Positions 16,720 to 25,455 are shown, counted from the stretch's first letter. The stretch is 41,267 nt of DNA from Phenylobacterium sp. (GCF_020253645.1 NZ_JADCBG010000046.1:1-41267); one strand, 5' to 3'. A program made the numbers and translations. The notes: a model not told the origin generated them from the sequence alone.

Positions 16720-17199
16720 TCAGGCGCCGCTCAGGACCCGGAGCCGGTCCAGCGCCGCATCCAGGATCCAGGCCGCTGCGGCGCGGTCCACGACCTCGGC
16801 CCGCTTGCCCCGCGACAGGTCGGCCTCGCCGATCAGGGTGCGCTGGACGGCGGCGGTGGACAGCCGTTCATCCTGGAAGACGATGCGCAGGTCGGGGCGC
16901 AGGCGCAGGAGGTTCCGGCCCAGGGCGCGGCAGGACTGACAGCGGGGGCCCTCCGTTCCGTCCATGTTGAGTGGCAGGCCGATCACCAGGATGTCGGAAC
17001 CGCGTTCGTCCATCAGCCGGAAGAGGGCCTTTGCATCGTCGGTGAACTTCGTCCGGCGGATGACCGAATGGGGGGTGGCGAGGGTCCAGAGAGCGTCGCT
17101 GAAGGCGACCCCTAGTGTCCTCTCACCGGCATCCACACCCGTCAGGGGGGTGGTCCGGGTGCGTTCCGTCAGGAGGTCGCCGAGGTCGATCACGGGCAT
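16720..17199 (-). CDS. ruvX: RuvX/YqgF, Holliday-junction-resolvase-fold nuclease
   Basis: RNase H-fold protein implicated in 16S rRNA 5'-end maturation and in anti-termination; the 'Holliday junction resolvase' name is by fold. The 159-residue product has [17 protein letters not shown] (first acidic residue), [30 protein letters not shown] (second) and [15 protein letters not shown] (third). The start is ATG 17199, with GTAGGAGG seven bases upstream; the longer open frame reaching 19299 is only a shadow of other genes. It is the first gene of the minus-strand run down to rpmG and is divergent from the DUF6544 gene. The 141-base gap 17200-17340 must hold both promoters; none was identified confidently. 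Confidence 0.93.
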   Translation of the reverse strand: MPVIDLGDLLTERTRTTPLTGVDAGERTLGVAFSDALWTLATPHSVIRRTKFTDDAKALFRLMDERGSDILVIGLPLNMDGTEGPRCQSCRALGRNLLRLRPDLRIVFQDERLSTAAVQRTLIGEADLSRGKRAEVVDRAAAAWILDAALDRLRVLSGA

Positions 17200-17340
17200 G
17201 TCGCCTCCTACGCCTAAAGCCGTCCGGCCTCCAGTCCATACCGTCTGCTCAGATCCTCGCCGCCGCGACCGTCGCCCAGCCCAGACCCCTGGGGATGATC
17301 CCGACTGGCGCCCGTCCGGCGATCGCGGCAGAGATCCGGC

Positions 17341-18189
17341 ATGATCTTGCTGTGGCTCCTTCTGGGCGGAATCGCCTGTTCGCTTCTGGGACTGTCGGCC
17401 CTCCGCGTCCTGGACGCGCGGGACGACCGGGCCCAGTGGCGAAGGCTCGCCGCCCTGCAGCCGGCCGATCCGGTCCGGTTTGATCCGCGCAGGGTCGAGG
17501 GGCTGCCGGAGCCCGCCCGGCGGTTCTTCGGCTTCGCCATCGCCCCGGGGACGCCCCTGCTGACCGTCGCCGAGCTTCACATGGGGGGCGAGTTCAGCCT
17601 CGGCCCGCCAGACAGGCCCGTCTACCAGCCGATGGACGCCCGCCAGATCCTGGCCGCCCCGGAGGGCTTTCTGTGGACGCTCCGACTGCCGAACGGAGTG
17701 TCCGGGTCCGACTTCGGCTCGCCCGCCCGCGGCTGGACCCGGTTCCGGATCTTTGGCCTCGTCCCGGTGGCCCGGCTGGGCGGCGCCCGGGATCACACCC
17801 GCGCCGCCTTCGGGCGCTATGTGGCCGAGGCCCTCTTCTGGACCCCCGCCGCCCTCCTGCCGCGGCCGGGAGTGACCTGGGAGGCCCTCGGCGAGGACGC
17901 CGCCCGGGTGACCGTGACCGCCGGCGACCTGTCCCAGGCGGTGGACGTGCGCCTCGACGCCGAGGGCCGCCCCCTCGTGGTCGAGTTCCAGCGCTGGAGC
18001 GACGCCAATCCCGAACGCCGCTACCGGCTGCAGCCCTTCGGCGGTTTCCTCTCCGACTTCCGGGAGGTCCAGGGGTTCCGCGTGCCCTTTGCGGTGGAGG
18101 CCGGATCGATGTTCGGAACCGAGCGCTACTTCCCCTTCTTCCGCGCCCGGCTCAAGTCCGTACGGTTCCCCCCTTCGCCCCACCCTTGA
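17341..18189 (+). CDS. DUF6544-like membrane-anchored protein of unknown function
   Basis: 282 residues. One N-terminal hydrophobic helix (about 2-20, ILLWLLLGGIACSLLGLSAL) is followed by a soluble domain with LPEPARRFFGFAIAPGTPLL, VYQPMDARQILAAPEGFLW, SDFGSPARGWTRFRIFGLVP and a C-terminal WSDANPERRYRLQPFGG. These blocks resemble the DUF6544/DUF6920 family, judged from memory. The helix suggests the domain is held at the inner membrane. The gene precedes the flavoprotein gene by 30 bases, so they may be co-transcribed. A short perfect palindrome, GCCGGA-A-TCCGGC (18197-18209), lies in that gap. No catalytic role can be read. Confidence 0.6.
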   Translation: MILLWLLLGGIACSLLGLSALRVLDARDDRAQWRRLAALQPADPVRFDPRRVEGLPEPARRFFGFAIAPGTPLLTVAELHMGGEFSLGPPDRPVYQPMDARQILAAPEGFLWTLRLPNGVSGSDFGSPARGWTRFRIFGLVPVARLGGARDHTRAAFGRYVAEALFWTPAALLPRPGVTWEALGEDAARVTVTAGDLSQAVDVRLDAEGRPLVVEFQRWSDANPERRYRLQPFGGFLSDFREVQGFRVPFAVEAGSMFGTERYFPFFRARLKSVRFPPSPHP

Positions 18190-18219
18190 TTTCCCCGCCG
18201 GAATCCGGCGCCTGAGAGC

Positions 18220-19260
18220 ATGTCCTCGACGTCGCCCTTTTCGGTCCGTGTCGTTGGCGCCGGCGTGTTCGGCCTGGCGACGGCCCTGTCGCTGGCGGAA
18301 GCCGGGCTGAAGGTGCGGGTCGTGGCGGATGTGGAGCCGGGGCGGACGGCCTCGGGCGTGGCGGCGGGCATGCTGGCGCCGGCCTTCGAGACCCTTCTTG
18401 ATCCGCCGGGGGGCGATGCCCTGGACCTCCTCCTCACCGCCCGCGACCTCTGGCCCGAGCTGGCGGCGCGGCTGGGCCTGACCCTCGACCGGAGCGGGAC
18501 GGCGGCCACGGGCGGGGCGGACTGGACGGACCGGCTGGAGGCGGGGTTCCGGGCCCGGGGGCTCCGGATCGGCCGGGTGGGCCGTTCGGAGATGGAGGCC
18601 TGGCTTCCGGGGCTGAACCCCCGATACGCCGGGGGGCTCCTGACCCCCGAGGACTGGCGGATCGAGCCCCGGGTCGCCCTCGCCGCCATGGCGGCGCGGC
18701 TGGCTGAGCTTGGCGGAATCCTTGAGCGGCGGCGGCTGGCGCCGGAGGACCTGCGAGGGGAGACCGGCCCGGTCGTCCTGGCCACCGGCGCAGACCCCGC
18801 CCTGGGAGCGGCGGCGCCCGAGCTGCAGGGGCTGGCTCCGATCAAGGGGCAGATCCTCTGGCGGGGCGACCTGCCGCCGCCGGCCCGGGTGATCCGGACC
18901 GAAGGCGCCTATGTCCTGGGGTCGGAGGGCGGCGTGCTGGCCGGGGCGACCATGGAGCCCGGACGGCGCGACCTGACGGCGGACGCCGGGGCGCAGGCGG
19001 GGTTGCGGGCCGCGGTCGGGGCGCTCCTGCCCGATGCGCCCCCGGAGGGCTGGAGTGCGCGCGCGGGCGTTCGGGCGGCGTCCGCGGACGGCCTGCCCCT
19101 GGCCGGGTCCGCCTCGCAACCCGGCGTCTTCCTGGCCGTCGGCGCCCGCAGGAACGGGTGGCTCCTGGCCCCGCTGGTCGCCAAGATTGTCACCGCGGCG
19201 GTGACCGGCGAGGATGCCGGGCCCTGGGCGGTGCGACTCGATCCCGCCCGGTTCGGGTGA
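18220..19260 (+). CDS. thiO: FAD-dependent amine oxidoreductase, glycine-oxidase (ThiO)-like
   Basis: DAO-family flavoenzyme of 346 residues. The N-terminus has the dinucleotide fold VRVVGAGVFGLATALSLAEA and TASGVAAGMLAPAFE, where ThiO proteins contact FAD. The middle has LTPEDWRIEPRVALAAM and GPVVLATGAD. The C-terminus shows GVRAASADGLPLAG and FLAVGARRNGWLLAP, again as in ThiO. Glycine oxidase supplies iminoglycine for the thiazole ring of thiamine, but no other thi genes are nearby, so a general D-amino-acid/sarcosine oxidase role is possible. The stop is 19 bases before the acyl-CoA dehydrogenase start. Confidence 0.72.
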   Translation: MSSTSPFSVRVVGAGVFGLATALSLAEAGLKVRVVADVEPGRTASGVAAGMLAPAFETLLDPPGGDALDLLLTARDLWPELAARLGLTLDRSGTAATGGADWTDRLEAGFRARGLRIGRVGRSEMEAWLPGLNPRYAGGLLTPEDWRIEPRVALAAMAARLAELGGILERRRLAPEDLRGETGPVVLATGADPALGAAAPELQGLAPIKGQILWRGDLPPPARVIRTEGAYVLGSEGGVLAGATMEPGRRDLTADAGAQAGLRAAVGALLPDAPPEGWSARAGVRAASADGLPLAGSASQPGVFLAVGARRNGWLLAPLVAKIVTAAVTGEDAGPWAVRLDPARFG

Positions 19261-19279
19261 GGGCGGAGAGCGGCGGCCG

Positions 19280-20449
19280 ATGACGGGGTTCGACTTCACG
19301 GAGGCGCAACTGGAACTGCGGGAGGGCGTGCGCCGTCTCTGCGCGGGCTTTGACGCCGATTACTGGCGCCAGGTCGACGAGACCGGCGACTTTCCCGAGG
19401 CCTTCGTGTCCGCCATGGCGTCCGGAGGCTGGCTGGGCGCGGCCATGCCAGACGCCCTGGGCGGGGCCGGCCTGGGACTGACCGAGGCCGCGCTGATCAT
19501 GCAGACCGTGGCCGAGTCCGGGGCGGGTTTCTCAGGCGCCAGCGCGGTGCACCTGAACATTTTCGGGCCCATGCCGATCGTGAAGTTCGGATCGGACTCC
19601 CAGAAGGCGCGCGCCATTCCGCGGCTGATCGAGGGGCGCGACCGGATGTGCTTTGCGGTCACCGAGCCGGACTCCGGCCTGGACACGGCGAGCCTGACCA
19701 CACGCGCCGAGAGACGCGGAAACGGCTGGGTGATCAACGGGCGCAAGGTCTGGACCACCATGGCCCAGCGGGCGAACAAGATTCTGATCATCGCCCGGAC
19801 CACGCCGCGGGACGCCGTGAAGAGGCCGACCGAGGGCCTCAGCCTGTTCTATACGGACTTTGACCGCAGCCGCATCACGGCCACGGTCATCCCCAAGATG
19901 GGCCGCAAGGCCATCGAGTCGAACAGCGTCTTCATCGACAATCTCGAGGTTCCGGCCGAGGACCTTGTGGGAGAGGAGGGCAAGGGCTTCGCCTACCTTC
20001 TGGCGGGCCTCAACCCCGAGCGCGTACTGATCGGCATCGAAGCCGTGGGCCTGGGTCGCGCAGCGCTGGCGCGGGCGGCGGACTATGCGCGGGAACGGCG
20101 GGTGTTCGGCCGGCCGATCGGGCAGAATCAGGGGATCGCCCATCCCCTGGCCCGGGCCTGGATGGGGCTGGAGGCCGCGAGCCTCATGGCCTTCCGCGCC
20201 GCCGCCCTGTTCGACGCCGGAAAGCCCTGCGGGGCGGAGGCCAATGCGGCCAAGTACCTGGGAGGGGAGGCGGGCTTCGCCGCCTGCGAGGCGGCGGTCC
20301 TGACCCACGGGGGCATGGGCTACGCCAGGGAGTACCATGTGGAGCGATATTTCCGGGAGGCGATGATCGCCAGGATCGCCCCCGTGAGCCGCGAAATGAT
20401 CTGCAATTTCATCGCCGAGCAGGTTCTGGACCTGCCCCGGAGTTATTGA
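19280..20449 (+). CDS. Acyl-CoA dehydrogenase
   Basis: FAD enzyme oxidising an acyl-CoA to the enoyl-CoA, 389 residues. It has the N-terminal helical domain (FTEAQLELREGVRRLC), the FAD/substrate segment MCFAVTEPDSGLDTASL, WVINGRKVWTT and the C-terminal helical domain with RRVFGRPIGQNQGIAHPLA and LTHGGMGYAREYHVERYFRE. The MCAD-type catalytic Glu position near the C-terminus is occupied by IAPVSREM, so the base may instead be the Glu in LNPERVLIG, as in isovaleryl-CoA-type enzymes (inference). ATG 19280 is chosen because homology starts there; an in-frame extension to 19214 is not conserved-looking. The substrate is unknown. Confidence 0.9.
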   Translation: MTGFDFTEAQLELREGVRRLCAGFDADYWRQVDETGDFPEAFVSAMASGGWLGAAMPDALGGAGLGLTEAALIMQTVAESGAGFSGASAVHLNIFGPMPIVKFGSDSQKARAIPRLIEGRDRMCFAVTEPDSGLDTASLTTRAERRGNGWVINGRKVWTTMAQRANKILIIARTTPRDAVKRPTEGLSLFYTDFDRSRITATVIPKMGRKAIESNSVFIDNLEVPAEDLVGEEGKGFAYLLAGLNPERVLIGIEAVGLGRAALARAADYARERRVFGRPIGQNQGIAHPLARAWMGLEAASLMAFRAAALFDAGKPCGAEANAAKYLGGEAGFAACEAAVLTHGGMGYAREYHVERYFREAMIARIAPVSREMICNFIAEQVLDLPRSY

Positions 20450-20451
20450 TA

Positions 20452-20467
20452 TTAATGTTTCCGTAAC
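20452..20467 (+). promoter_or_regulatory. CtrA-type box 1 (TTAA-N7-GTAAC)
   Basis: TTAA-N7-GTAAC matches the Caulobacter CtrA consensus TTAA-N7-TTAAC at eight of nine fixed positions. It lies just after the acyl-CoA dehydrogenase stop, about 60 bases before the transglycosylase ATG. A second box follows 35 bases downstream. Confidence 0.55.
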
Positions 20468-20486
20468 CCCGTCTAAACAGGTATGG

Positions 20487-20502
20487 TTAAGCACCCGTTT
20501 AC
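20487..20502 (+). promoter_or_regulatory. CtrA-type box 2 (TTAA-N7-TTTACCAT)
   Basis: TTAA-N7-TTTAC, continuing to CCAT as in many strong CtrA sites, again eight of nine consensus positions. It ends about 22 bases before the transglycosylase ATG at 20525 and overlaps the alternative upstream ATG at 20483, which argues for the downstream start. Confidence 0.55.
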
Positions 20503-20524
20503 CATACCGGGGCAGGTTGCGGTC

Positions 20525-21376
20525 ATGTCGATCAGTGGAATCAGATCCGCCGTCCAGACCATCATCCAGCGCGCGAGCGCTGCGACCGGAGTCGATTCCG
20601 GATACCTGATGAAGACCGCCCAGCGGGAAAGCAGCTTCAATCCCGCCGCCCGGGCCTCCACCTCCACCGCCACCGGACTTTTCCAGTTCACCGAGCAGAC
20701 CTGGCTCGCCACGCTCAAGCAGTTCGGGGAACGCCACGGCTACGGCGCCTATGCCGACCAGATCCGCCAGAACGGGGAGGGGCGCTATGTGGTGGCGTCC
20801 GGGGCGCGCCAGACGGTTCTCGACCTCCGTCTCGACGCCCGGGCCGCCTCGGTGATGGCGGGCGAGTTCACCTCCCAGAACGCCGCCTACCTGAAGGGCC
20901 GGATCGGCAGGGACCCCTCGCCCGGGGAACTCTACATGGCCCATTTCCTCGGGCCGGTCGGATCGGCGCGGTTGATCGAGGCCCTTGAGAGCCAGCCCAT
21001 GGCCCCGGCGGCAAGCCTGTTCCCGGACGCCGCCCGGGCGAATCCGACCATTTTCTACAAGGGTGGCCGAGCCGCCACCGTCCAGGAGCTCTACGCCAAT
21101 CTCGCCCGGACGGGGGCCGTGCCGCCGCCGCCGCCGAACTCGGAGATGGCCGACTTCATCCAGGTGGCGAGCAGTTCCCGCGCCAAGGACGTCGAGCGTG
21201 AACAGGAGGTCCTGATGGCCATGATCCTGGGCGACTCCCGCGATGACGTCGGCGTCGGTCCCGGTTCCCGCCTGGGAGGCTCGCTGTTCTCGACCGAGAT
21301 GCTGCGGATCCTGTCTGAGGCCTCAGTAAGCGGCGCCCAGCAGCCCCGCCGGAGCGAAACGTCCCTCCTGAGCTGA
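20525..21376 (+). CDS. Lytic transglycosylase (SLT)-domain protein, probable CtrA target
   Basis: 283 residues. The SLT-like lysozyme fold is at the N-terminus: VDSGYLMKTAQRESSFNP with catalytic Glu35, then STATGLFQFTEQTWLATL. A family-unusual central part includes GELYMAHFLGPVGSARLI, then a Pro-rich linker (PPPPPNSEM) and a low-complexity C-terminus. No signal peptide is visible, so export would need another route, as for rod-type flagellar muramidases. Two CtrA-type boxes lie directly upstream, suggesting expression with the polar/flagellar programme; this is inference. The start at 20525 is preferred over 20483. The stop is convergent with the CoA-transferase gene, six bases away. Confidence 0.75.
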   Translation: MSISGIRSAVQTIIQRASAATGVDSGYLMKTAQRESSFNPAARASTSTATGLFQFTEQTWLATLKQFGERHGYGAYADQIRQNGEGRYVVASGARQTVLDLRLDARAASVMAGEFTSQNAAYLKGRIGRDPSPGELYMAHFLGPVGSARLIEALESQPMAPAASLFPDAARANPTIFYKGGRAATVQELYANLARTGAVPPPPPNSEMADFIQVASSSRAKDVEREQEVLMAMILGDSRDDVGVGPGSRLGGSLFSTEMLRILSEASVSGAQQPRRSETSLLS

Positions 21377-21382
21377 CCCCGG

Positions 21383-22579
21383 TCAGGCCGCCGCGCCGCT
21401 GGCGTAGAGGGCCTCGATCTCCTCCGCCGAATACCCGAGTTCGGACAGGACCTCTCGCGTGTGTTCGCCTAGTCCGGGGGGTGAGGGGCGCAGGGACAGG
21501 TCGGCGCCGGGAAACCGCGCCGGCGCCGCTGGCGAGCGGAACCGGCCGCCATGGCCGTCTTCGACCTCGACCCATCCCCCGGCGGCGGCGACCTGGGGGT
21601 CGGCGACGACCTGGGCGGGTGTCTGCACGGGCGCCCAGACAAGGTCCTCAGCGTCAAGGCGGGCGCGGACCTCCTCGAAGGTGAAGCCCGCGAAGGCGGC
21701 CTCAAGCTCCTGGACGAGGGCGGAGCTGTTGATGCGGCGGGAGCGTCCGCTGGCGTACCGTTCGTCGTCGGCGAGGTCCGGCCGGCCGCAAGCCCGGGTC
21801 AGGGCCTTCCAGTCGGCGCCCCCGCCGCGGGGGTTCAGGACAAACCAGTGATCGTCCGAACTGCGGTAGAAGTTGGCGAGAGGATCGAAGGGGTCGGTCC
21901 TGGGCCGGTTCGACGCCAGCCGGCCAAAGGCCAGCTGGACCGCCATGTCCGAGGAGACGGTGTAGACCCCCGTGGCCAGCAGCGAGGTCTGAACCAGTCG
22001 CCCGCGTCCCGTCCGGCCCCGCTCGTAGAGCGCGGCGAGTATGGCCGAGACGGTCGCCATGGAGGTGGTGTGGTCCCCCACGCCGGTGCGGAGGATGAAG
22101 GGGTCGGTCCCCTTTGGGGCATGCATGCGGGCCACGCCGGAACGGGCCCAGAAGGCGGTGACGTCGAAGCCGGGAAGATGGGCGTCCGGTCCCTCGAGGC
22201 CGTAGCCGGTGACCATGGCGTAGACGAGGCCCGGATTGTCCTTGCGGAGGGTCTCTTCATCGAGGCCGGCGCGCTTGAGGGCCGCCGGGCGGACATTGGT
22301 CAGGAACACATCCGCCGTGGCCGCCAGACGGGCGAGGGCGTCCCGACCTTCGGGACGTGAGATGTCCAGGACAATGGCGCGCTTGCCGCGGTTGTCGACG
22401 GCGAAGGTCGGGTTTCCGGCGACAGCGTTCTTGGTGTCGGCGAAAACATGCCGCATGGGGTCGCCCTCGGGACGCTCGACCTTGATGACCTCGGCCCCCC
22501 AGTCGCCGAGTATCCCCGCCGCGCCCGGAGCTGCGATATACGACGCAAACTCTATGACTTTCAGACCGTTAAGCAGCAT
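21383..22579 (-). CDS. CaiB/BaiF-family (class III) CoA-transferase
   Basis: Transfers CoA between carboxylic acids via an aspartyl-CoA thioester; 398 residues, usual length. Recognised blocks are KVIEFASYIAAPGAAGILGD, EVIKVERPEGDPMRH, NRGKRAIVLDIS and the catalytic Asp in LRTGVGDHTTSMATV, followed by GRGRLVQTSLLATG. The C-terminal region LGEHTREVLSELGYS is also typical; some members are alpha-methylacyl-CoA racemases, but the catalytic context here favours a transferase or leaves it open. It is divergent from the DUF2336 gene across about 105 bases. The substrate is unknown. Confidence 0.87.
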   Translation of the reverse strand: MLLNGLKVIEFASYIAAPGAAGILGDWGAEVIKVERPEGDPMRHVFADTKNAVAGNPTFAVDNRGKRAIVLDISRPEGRDALARLAATADVFLTNVRPAALKRAGLDEETLRKDNPGLVYAMVTGYGLEGPDAHLPGFDVTAFWARSGVARMHAPKGTDPFILRTGVGDHTTSMATVSAILAALYERGRTGRGRLVQTSLLATGVYTVSSDMAVQLAFGRLASNRPRTDPFDPLANFYRSSDDHWFVLNPRGGGADWKALTRACGRPDLADDERYASGRSRRINSSALVQELEAAFAGFTFEEVRARLDAEDLVWAPVQTPAQVVADPQVAAAGGWVEVEDGHGGRFRSPAAPARFPGADLSLRPSPPGLGEHTREVLSELGYSAEEIEALYASGAAA

Positions 22580-22684
22580 TTCCGGATCTCATCCCCCGTG
22601 TACTCCGACCGGCGCGAAGAACGATTCGCCGGCGGCGGCCGTTGAATTTCCACTAAACCTGACGCGACATTAGTCGAAGCCCTT

Positions 22685-23298
22685 GTGAGGTTCGAGCATC
22701 CGTCGAAGGCGGATGTCCGGAGAAGCGTCAGGAGGCCGTTATCCGCACTATTCTGAACGGCGGGGCGTCCGACGAGCGTGCGGAGGCCGCCGGGCAGGTC
22801 TGCCTGACCATCGAGCGGACGACGATCGACCTGGTCGACCAGGCCGGCCTGTCCGGGGATCCGGCGCGGTTCGCGGCCCACCTGAACAAGCACGAGCGCC
22901 TGACCCCCTCCCTCCTGCTGCGGGCCCTCGCCAACGGCCATATGACCTTCTTCGAGCACGGCCTCGCAGAGCTGGCCCGGGTTCAGCACCGGGGCGCCCG
23001 GCTGATGGTGCACGACGCCGGTCCCCTCGGACTGCAGGCGCTGTACGAGAAGGCTGGCCTGCCGATGCGGCTCTACCTTGCGTTCCGGGCCGGTGTGGAC
23101 GCCTGGCGCGCCCTTGAGGCGGAGGGCGGGGGCCTGGACCGCGCTCGCCTTCAGGCGAGGATGCTGGAGCGCTTCCTGAGCTGTGAGGCGGTGAAATACA
23201 ACGTCCTGCAGGAAGACGTCGTCTACCTGATGGAGCGTCTTGACCAGACGCTTGAAACGGCGCCGTCACCGCAGGAGGAGCGTCTCGTCTCGGTCTGA
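22685..23298 (+). CDS. Short DUF2336 protein with an apparent -1 frameshift near its 5' end
   Basis: The C-terminal DUF2336 block is clear (HERLTPSLLLRALANGHMTFF, then GLAELARVQHRGARLM, then GPLGLQALYEKAGLPMRLYL). The frame stays open upstream to 22663 but contains no ATG, GTG or TTG before the internal ATG 22942, which would cut the domain. In the next frame a GTG at 22685 gives VRFEHPSKADVR; reading base 22720 twice joins it to EKRQEAVIRTILNGGASDER in the main frame, giving about 204 residues. Without a shift the leader ends at 22754-22756 after 23 codons. A lost G in the CGG/GAG run (mutation or sequencing error) is the simplest cause. The function is unknown. A Nudix gene follows after 47 bases. 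Confidence 0.6.
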
Positions 23299-23345
23299 GA
23301 CGGTCCCCCTTGCCAGCCTGCGCGCCTGCGCCTCATCATGCCGCC

Positions 23346-24131
23346 ATGACCGAGATCGCCCCCGACAGCGCTATCAAGCCCGCCGCCACGATCCTCCTGC
23401 TCCGGGATGATCCCGAGTTCGAGGTGCTGATGGTGAAGCGCCACCATCAGATCGACTTCGCTTCGGGAGCCCTGGTCTTTCCGGGTGGCAAGAGCCACGA
23501 GAGGGATCACTCCGAGGCCTGGGCGCAGTACGCCCTGGGGTTTGAGGCCCATGACGACGTGCAAAGGCCGCTGCGGATTGCGGCCATCCGGGAGGTCTTC
23601 GAGGAGGCCGGAATCCTTCTGGCCCGAACAGCCGACGGCGACATGTTCCGGGGCGAGGCCGCGCCGATGGATATCCGCAAGGCGGTCGATGCCGGCGACC
23701 TGGCCTTTCTCGATGTCGTCCGGGATCTAGGGGTCCGCCTCGATCTCTCCGCCCTGACCGTCTTCGCCCGGTGGATCACGCCTCCTCTTACGCCCAAGCG
23801 GTTCGACACCTGGTTCTACGCGGTCAAGGCCCCGGCCGATCAGCTGGCCGCCTGCGATGGGCGGGAAACCGTGGACGCCGAGTGGATTTCGCCGCGAAGA
23901 GTGCTGGACCTGGCCGAGAGCGGCGCCCGCAAGGTCATCTTCCCCACCCGGATGAACATCCAGCTGCTGTCGGAGGCCTCGAGCGCCGATGACTGCCTTG
24001 GGCGCGCCCAGGAAAGGAGGCTGGTGACCGTTCAGCCCCGCATAGAGGATCGCGCCGGGGGGAAGGTCCTGACCCTGCCGCCGGAAGCCGGCTACGGTCT
24101 GGTCGCCGAACCGCTCGAGCGGGTGATGTAG
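23346..24131 (+). CDS. Nudix hydrolase, NUDT19-like (second copy)
   Basis: Predicted CoA- or nucleotide-diphosphate hydrolase of 261 residues. The Nudix glycine part is LVFPGGKSHERDHSEAW, the helix is RIAAIREVFEEAGILLA, and the group-specific block is ITPPLTPKRFDTWFYAV. The two halves of the box are again separated by an insert of about 35 residues, as in the gene at 6108-6821, so these are paralogues. ATG 23346 is preferred over a TTG at 23310 because it begins a normal short leader to the AATILLLRDDPEFEVLMVKR strand. It lies 47 bases after the short DUF2336 gene and ends 15 bases from the convergent HPt gene. Confidence 0.85.
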   Translation: MTEIAPDSAIKPAATILLLRDDPEFEVLMVKRHHQIDFASGALVFPGGKSHERDHSEAWAQYALGFEAHDDVQRPLRIAAIREVFEEAGILLARTADGDMFRGEAAPMDIRKAVDAGDLAFLDVVRDLGVRLDLSALTVFARWITPPLTPKRFDTWFYAVKAPADQLAACDGRETVDAEWISPRRVLDLAESGARKVIFPTRMNIQLLSEASSADDCLGRAQERRLVTVQPRIEDRAGGKVLTLPPEAGYGLVAEPLERVM

Positions 24132-24146
24132 CCGGCCGCAGAGGCC

Positions 24147-24587
24147 TTACTTTCGGGGATTGAAGCTCTCGACCTTGTCCGCCAGTTCCTTCACGAGGAC
24201 CCGTCCGATGGCGTCGTCCTCGGTCTTGATCTGGTCCCGGGCCGCAGCCTTGATCGCTTCCACATGCGCCAGAGCCAGTTCCAGAGGCGCCACCATCCTG
24301 CGTTCCGGAGTGTCGATCAGCCGGCAAAGGGTCCCGGCGATCTGGGAAATGATCGGATATCCATAGGTCGTACCGAGGCCTTTCAGGTCATGGGCCCGGT
24401 GATAAAGCGCGTCCATGGTTTCCGCCGTGCGTCCCATCGACCGGACCGCAGACATGGCGGCGTCGAGACGCGTCACCTCCCTTTCCAGCCATTGCTGGAA
24501 ATTCACGGACATGGCGGCGAGAGCCGCCTCCGCCCGGGCGACGGCGGCCATGTTGATCTTCGGAGGTTTCGGGAGAGTAGGCGGCAT
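24147..24587 (-). CDS. HPt-domain histidine phosphotransfer protein
   Basis: 146 residues, all helical in appearance. The HPt phospho-acceptor is His66 in ALYHRAHDLKGLGTTYGYP, the HxxKG pattern of histidine phosphotransferases. A disordered Pro/Lys N-terminus precedes it. A helix with LIDTPERRMVAPLELALAHV follows. Such proteins relay phosphate between a hybrid kinase and a response regulator; no kinase is in the window. In Caulobacter the comparable stand-alone HPt is ShpA of the ShkA-ShpA-TacA stalk pathway, but identity with ShpA is only a guess. GGAAGGAG precedes the ATG. It lies 82 bases after nadK on the same strand; the gap contains a lone GTTAACC half-site. Confidence 0.8.
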   Translation of the reverse strand: MPPTLPKPPKINMAAVARAEAALAAMSVNFQQWLEREVTRLDAAMSAVRSMGRTAETMDALYHRAHDLKGLGTTYGYPIISQIAGTLCRLIDTPERRMVAPLELALAHVEAIKAAARDQIKTEDDAIGRVLVKELADKVESFNPRK

Positions 24588-24669
24588 GGGACTCCTTCCA
24601 GTGCCTAACCAGGTCAGGATATCACTGTGCGGAGTCTATCCGGAGCCGGTTAACGACTGGTGCAGCCCG

Positions 24670-25455
24670 TTACACCGAGAACTGTTCCGCCAGAACACGC
24701 TCCTGCAGGCCGCGGCCTGCATCAAAGAGCATGGTCATGGAGACGTCCCGGTCCTCTGTCACCAGCACCTCGACAACATCCCTGACCTCAAAGTTGTCGG
24801 CGACGGCGCTCACGGGGCGTTTGTCCGCCTCCAGAACCTGGAAGCAGACCTCGGCGGCATGCGGCAACAGGGCGCCGCGCCATCGCCGAGGTCTGAAGGC
24901 GCTGATGGGGGTCAGGGCGAGGACGCGCGCCTCCAGCGGAATGATTGGACCGTGCGCAGAGAGATTGTAGGCCGTGGAGCCGGCCGGGGTGGACACAAGG
25001 GCGCCGTCGCAGGACAGCTCCGCAAGGCGGACCTTCCCGTCGATGAGGATCCTCAGCTTGGCCGTCTGCCGGGTCTGTCGCAGAAGCGAAACCTCGTTGA
25101 TCGCCATGGCGGTGAACCGCCGCCCTGCGGCGTCCCTCGCCGTCATGGTGAGCGGATGGATCTCCGCCCGCTCGGCGGCGGCGATGCGGGCGTGCAGATC
25201 CTCGGGTGCATAGTCGTTCATCAGGAAGCCGACCGAGCCCCGATTCATCCCGTAGATCGGGATCCGGCGCGCAATCGGCAGATGCAGCACCTCAAGCATG
25301 AACCCGTCGCCGCCCAGGGCCACAATGACATCAGCTTCCGCCGGGTCGACACTCCCGTAGGCGGCGGCGAGGCGCTCTCGCGCCTCCAGGGCTTCCGGCC
25401 GATCGCTGCTCAGGAAGGTCAGTTTCGGCCGGCCGGGCGGGAAGATTGGGGACAC
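24670..25455 (-). CDS. nadK: NAD kinase
   Basis: Makes NADP from NAD and ATP (or polyphosphate). The 261-residue protein has the catalytic GGDG motif at residues 48-51 ([15 protein letters not shown]), [14 protein letters not shown], the NAD-binding [11 protein letters not shown], and the C-terminal [20 protein letters not shown] with its conserved TPxGSTAY. The length is typical of alphaproteobacterial NadK. The start is a GTG at 25455. The preceding DUF2336 gene ends 12 bases upstream, so the two are probably co-transcribed. Confidence 0.95.
   Translation of the reverse strand: MSPIFPPGRPKLTFLSSDRPEALEARERLAAAYGSVDPAEADVIVALGGDGFMLEVLHLPIARRIPIYGMNRGSVGFLMNDYAPEDLHARIAAAERAEIHPLTMTARDAAGRRFTAMAINEVSLLRQTRQTAKLRILIDGKVRLAELSCDGALVSTPAGSTAYNLSAHGPIIPLEARVLALTPISAFRPRRWRGALLPHAAEVCFQVLEADKRPVSAVADNFEVRDVVEVLVTEDRDVSMTMLFDAGRGLQERVLAEQFSV

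Noticed and set aside
17203-19299. Upstream extension of the ruvX open frame to 859 codons
   Set aside because: It runs antisense through the DUF6544 and flavoprotein genes; RuvX motifs begin after ATG 17199, which has a strong ribosome site.
24600-24660. GTTAACC in the nadK-HPt gap as a CtrA box
   Set aside because: Only one half-site; no second TTAA-like half at seven bases on either strand.
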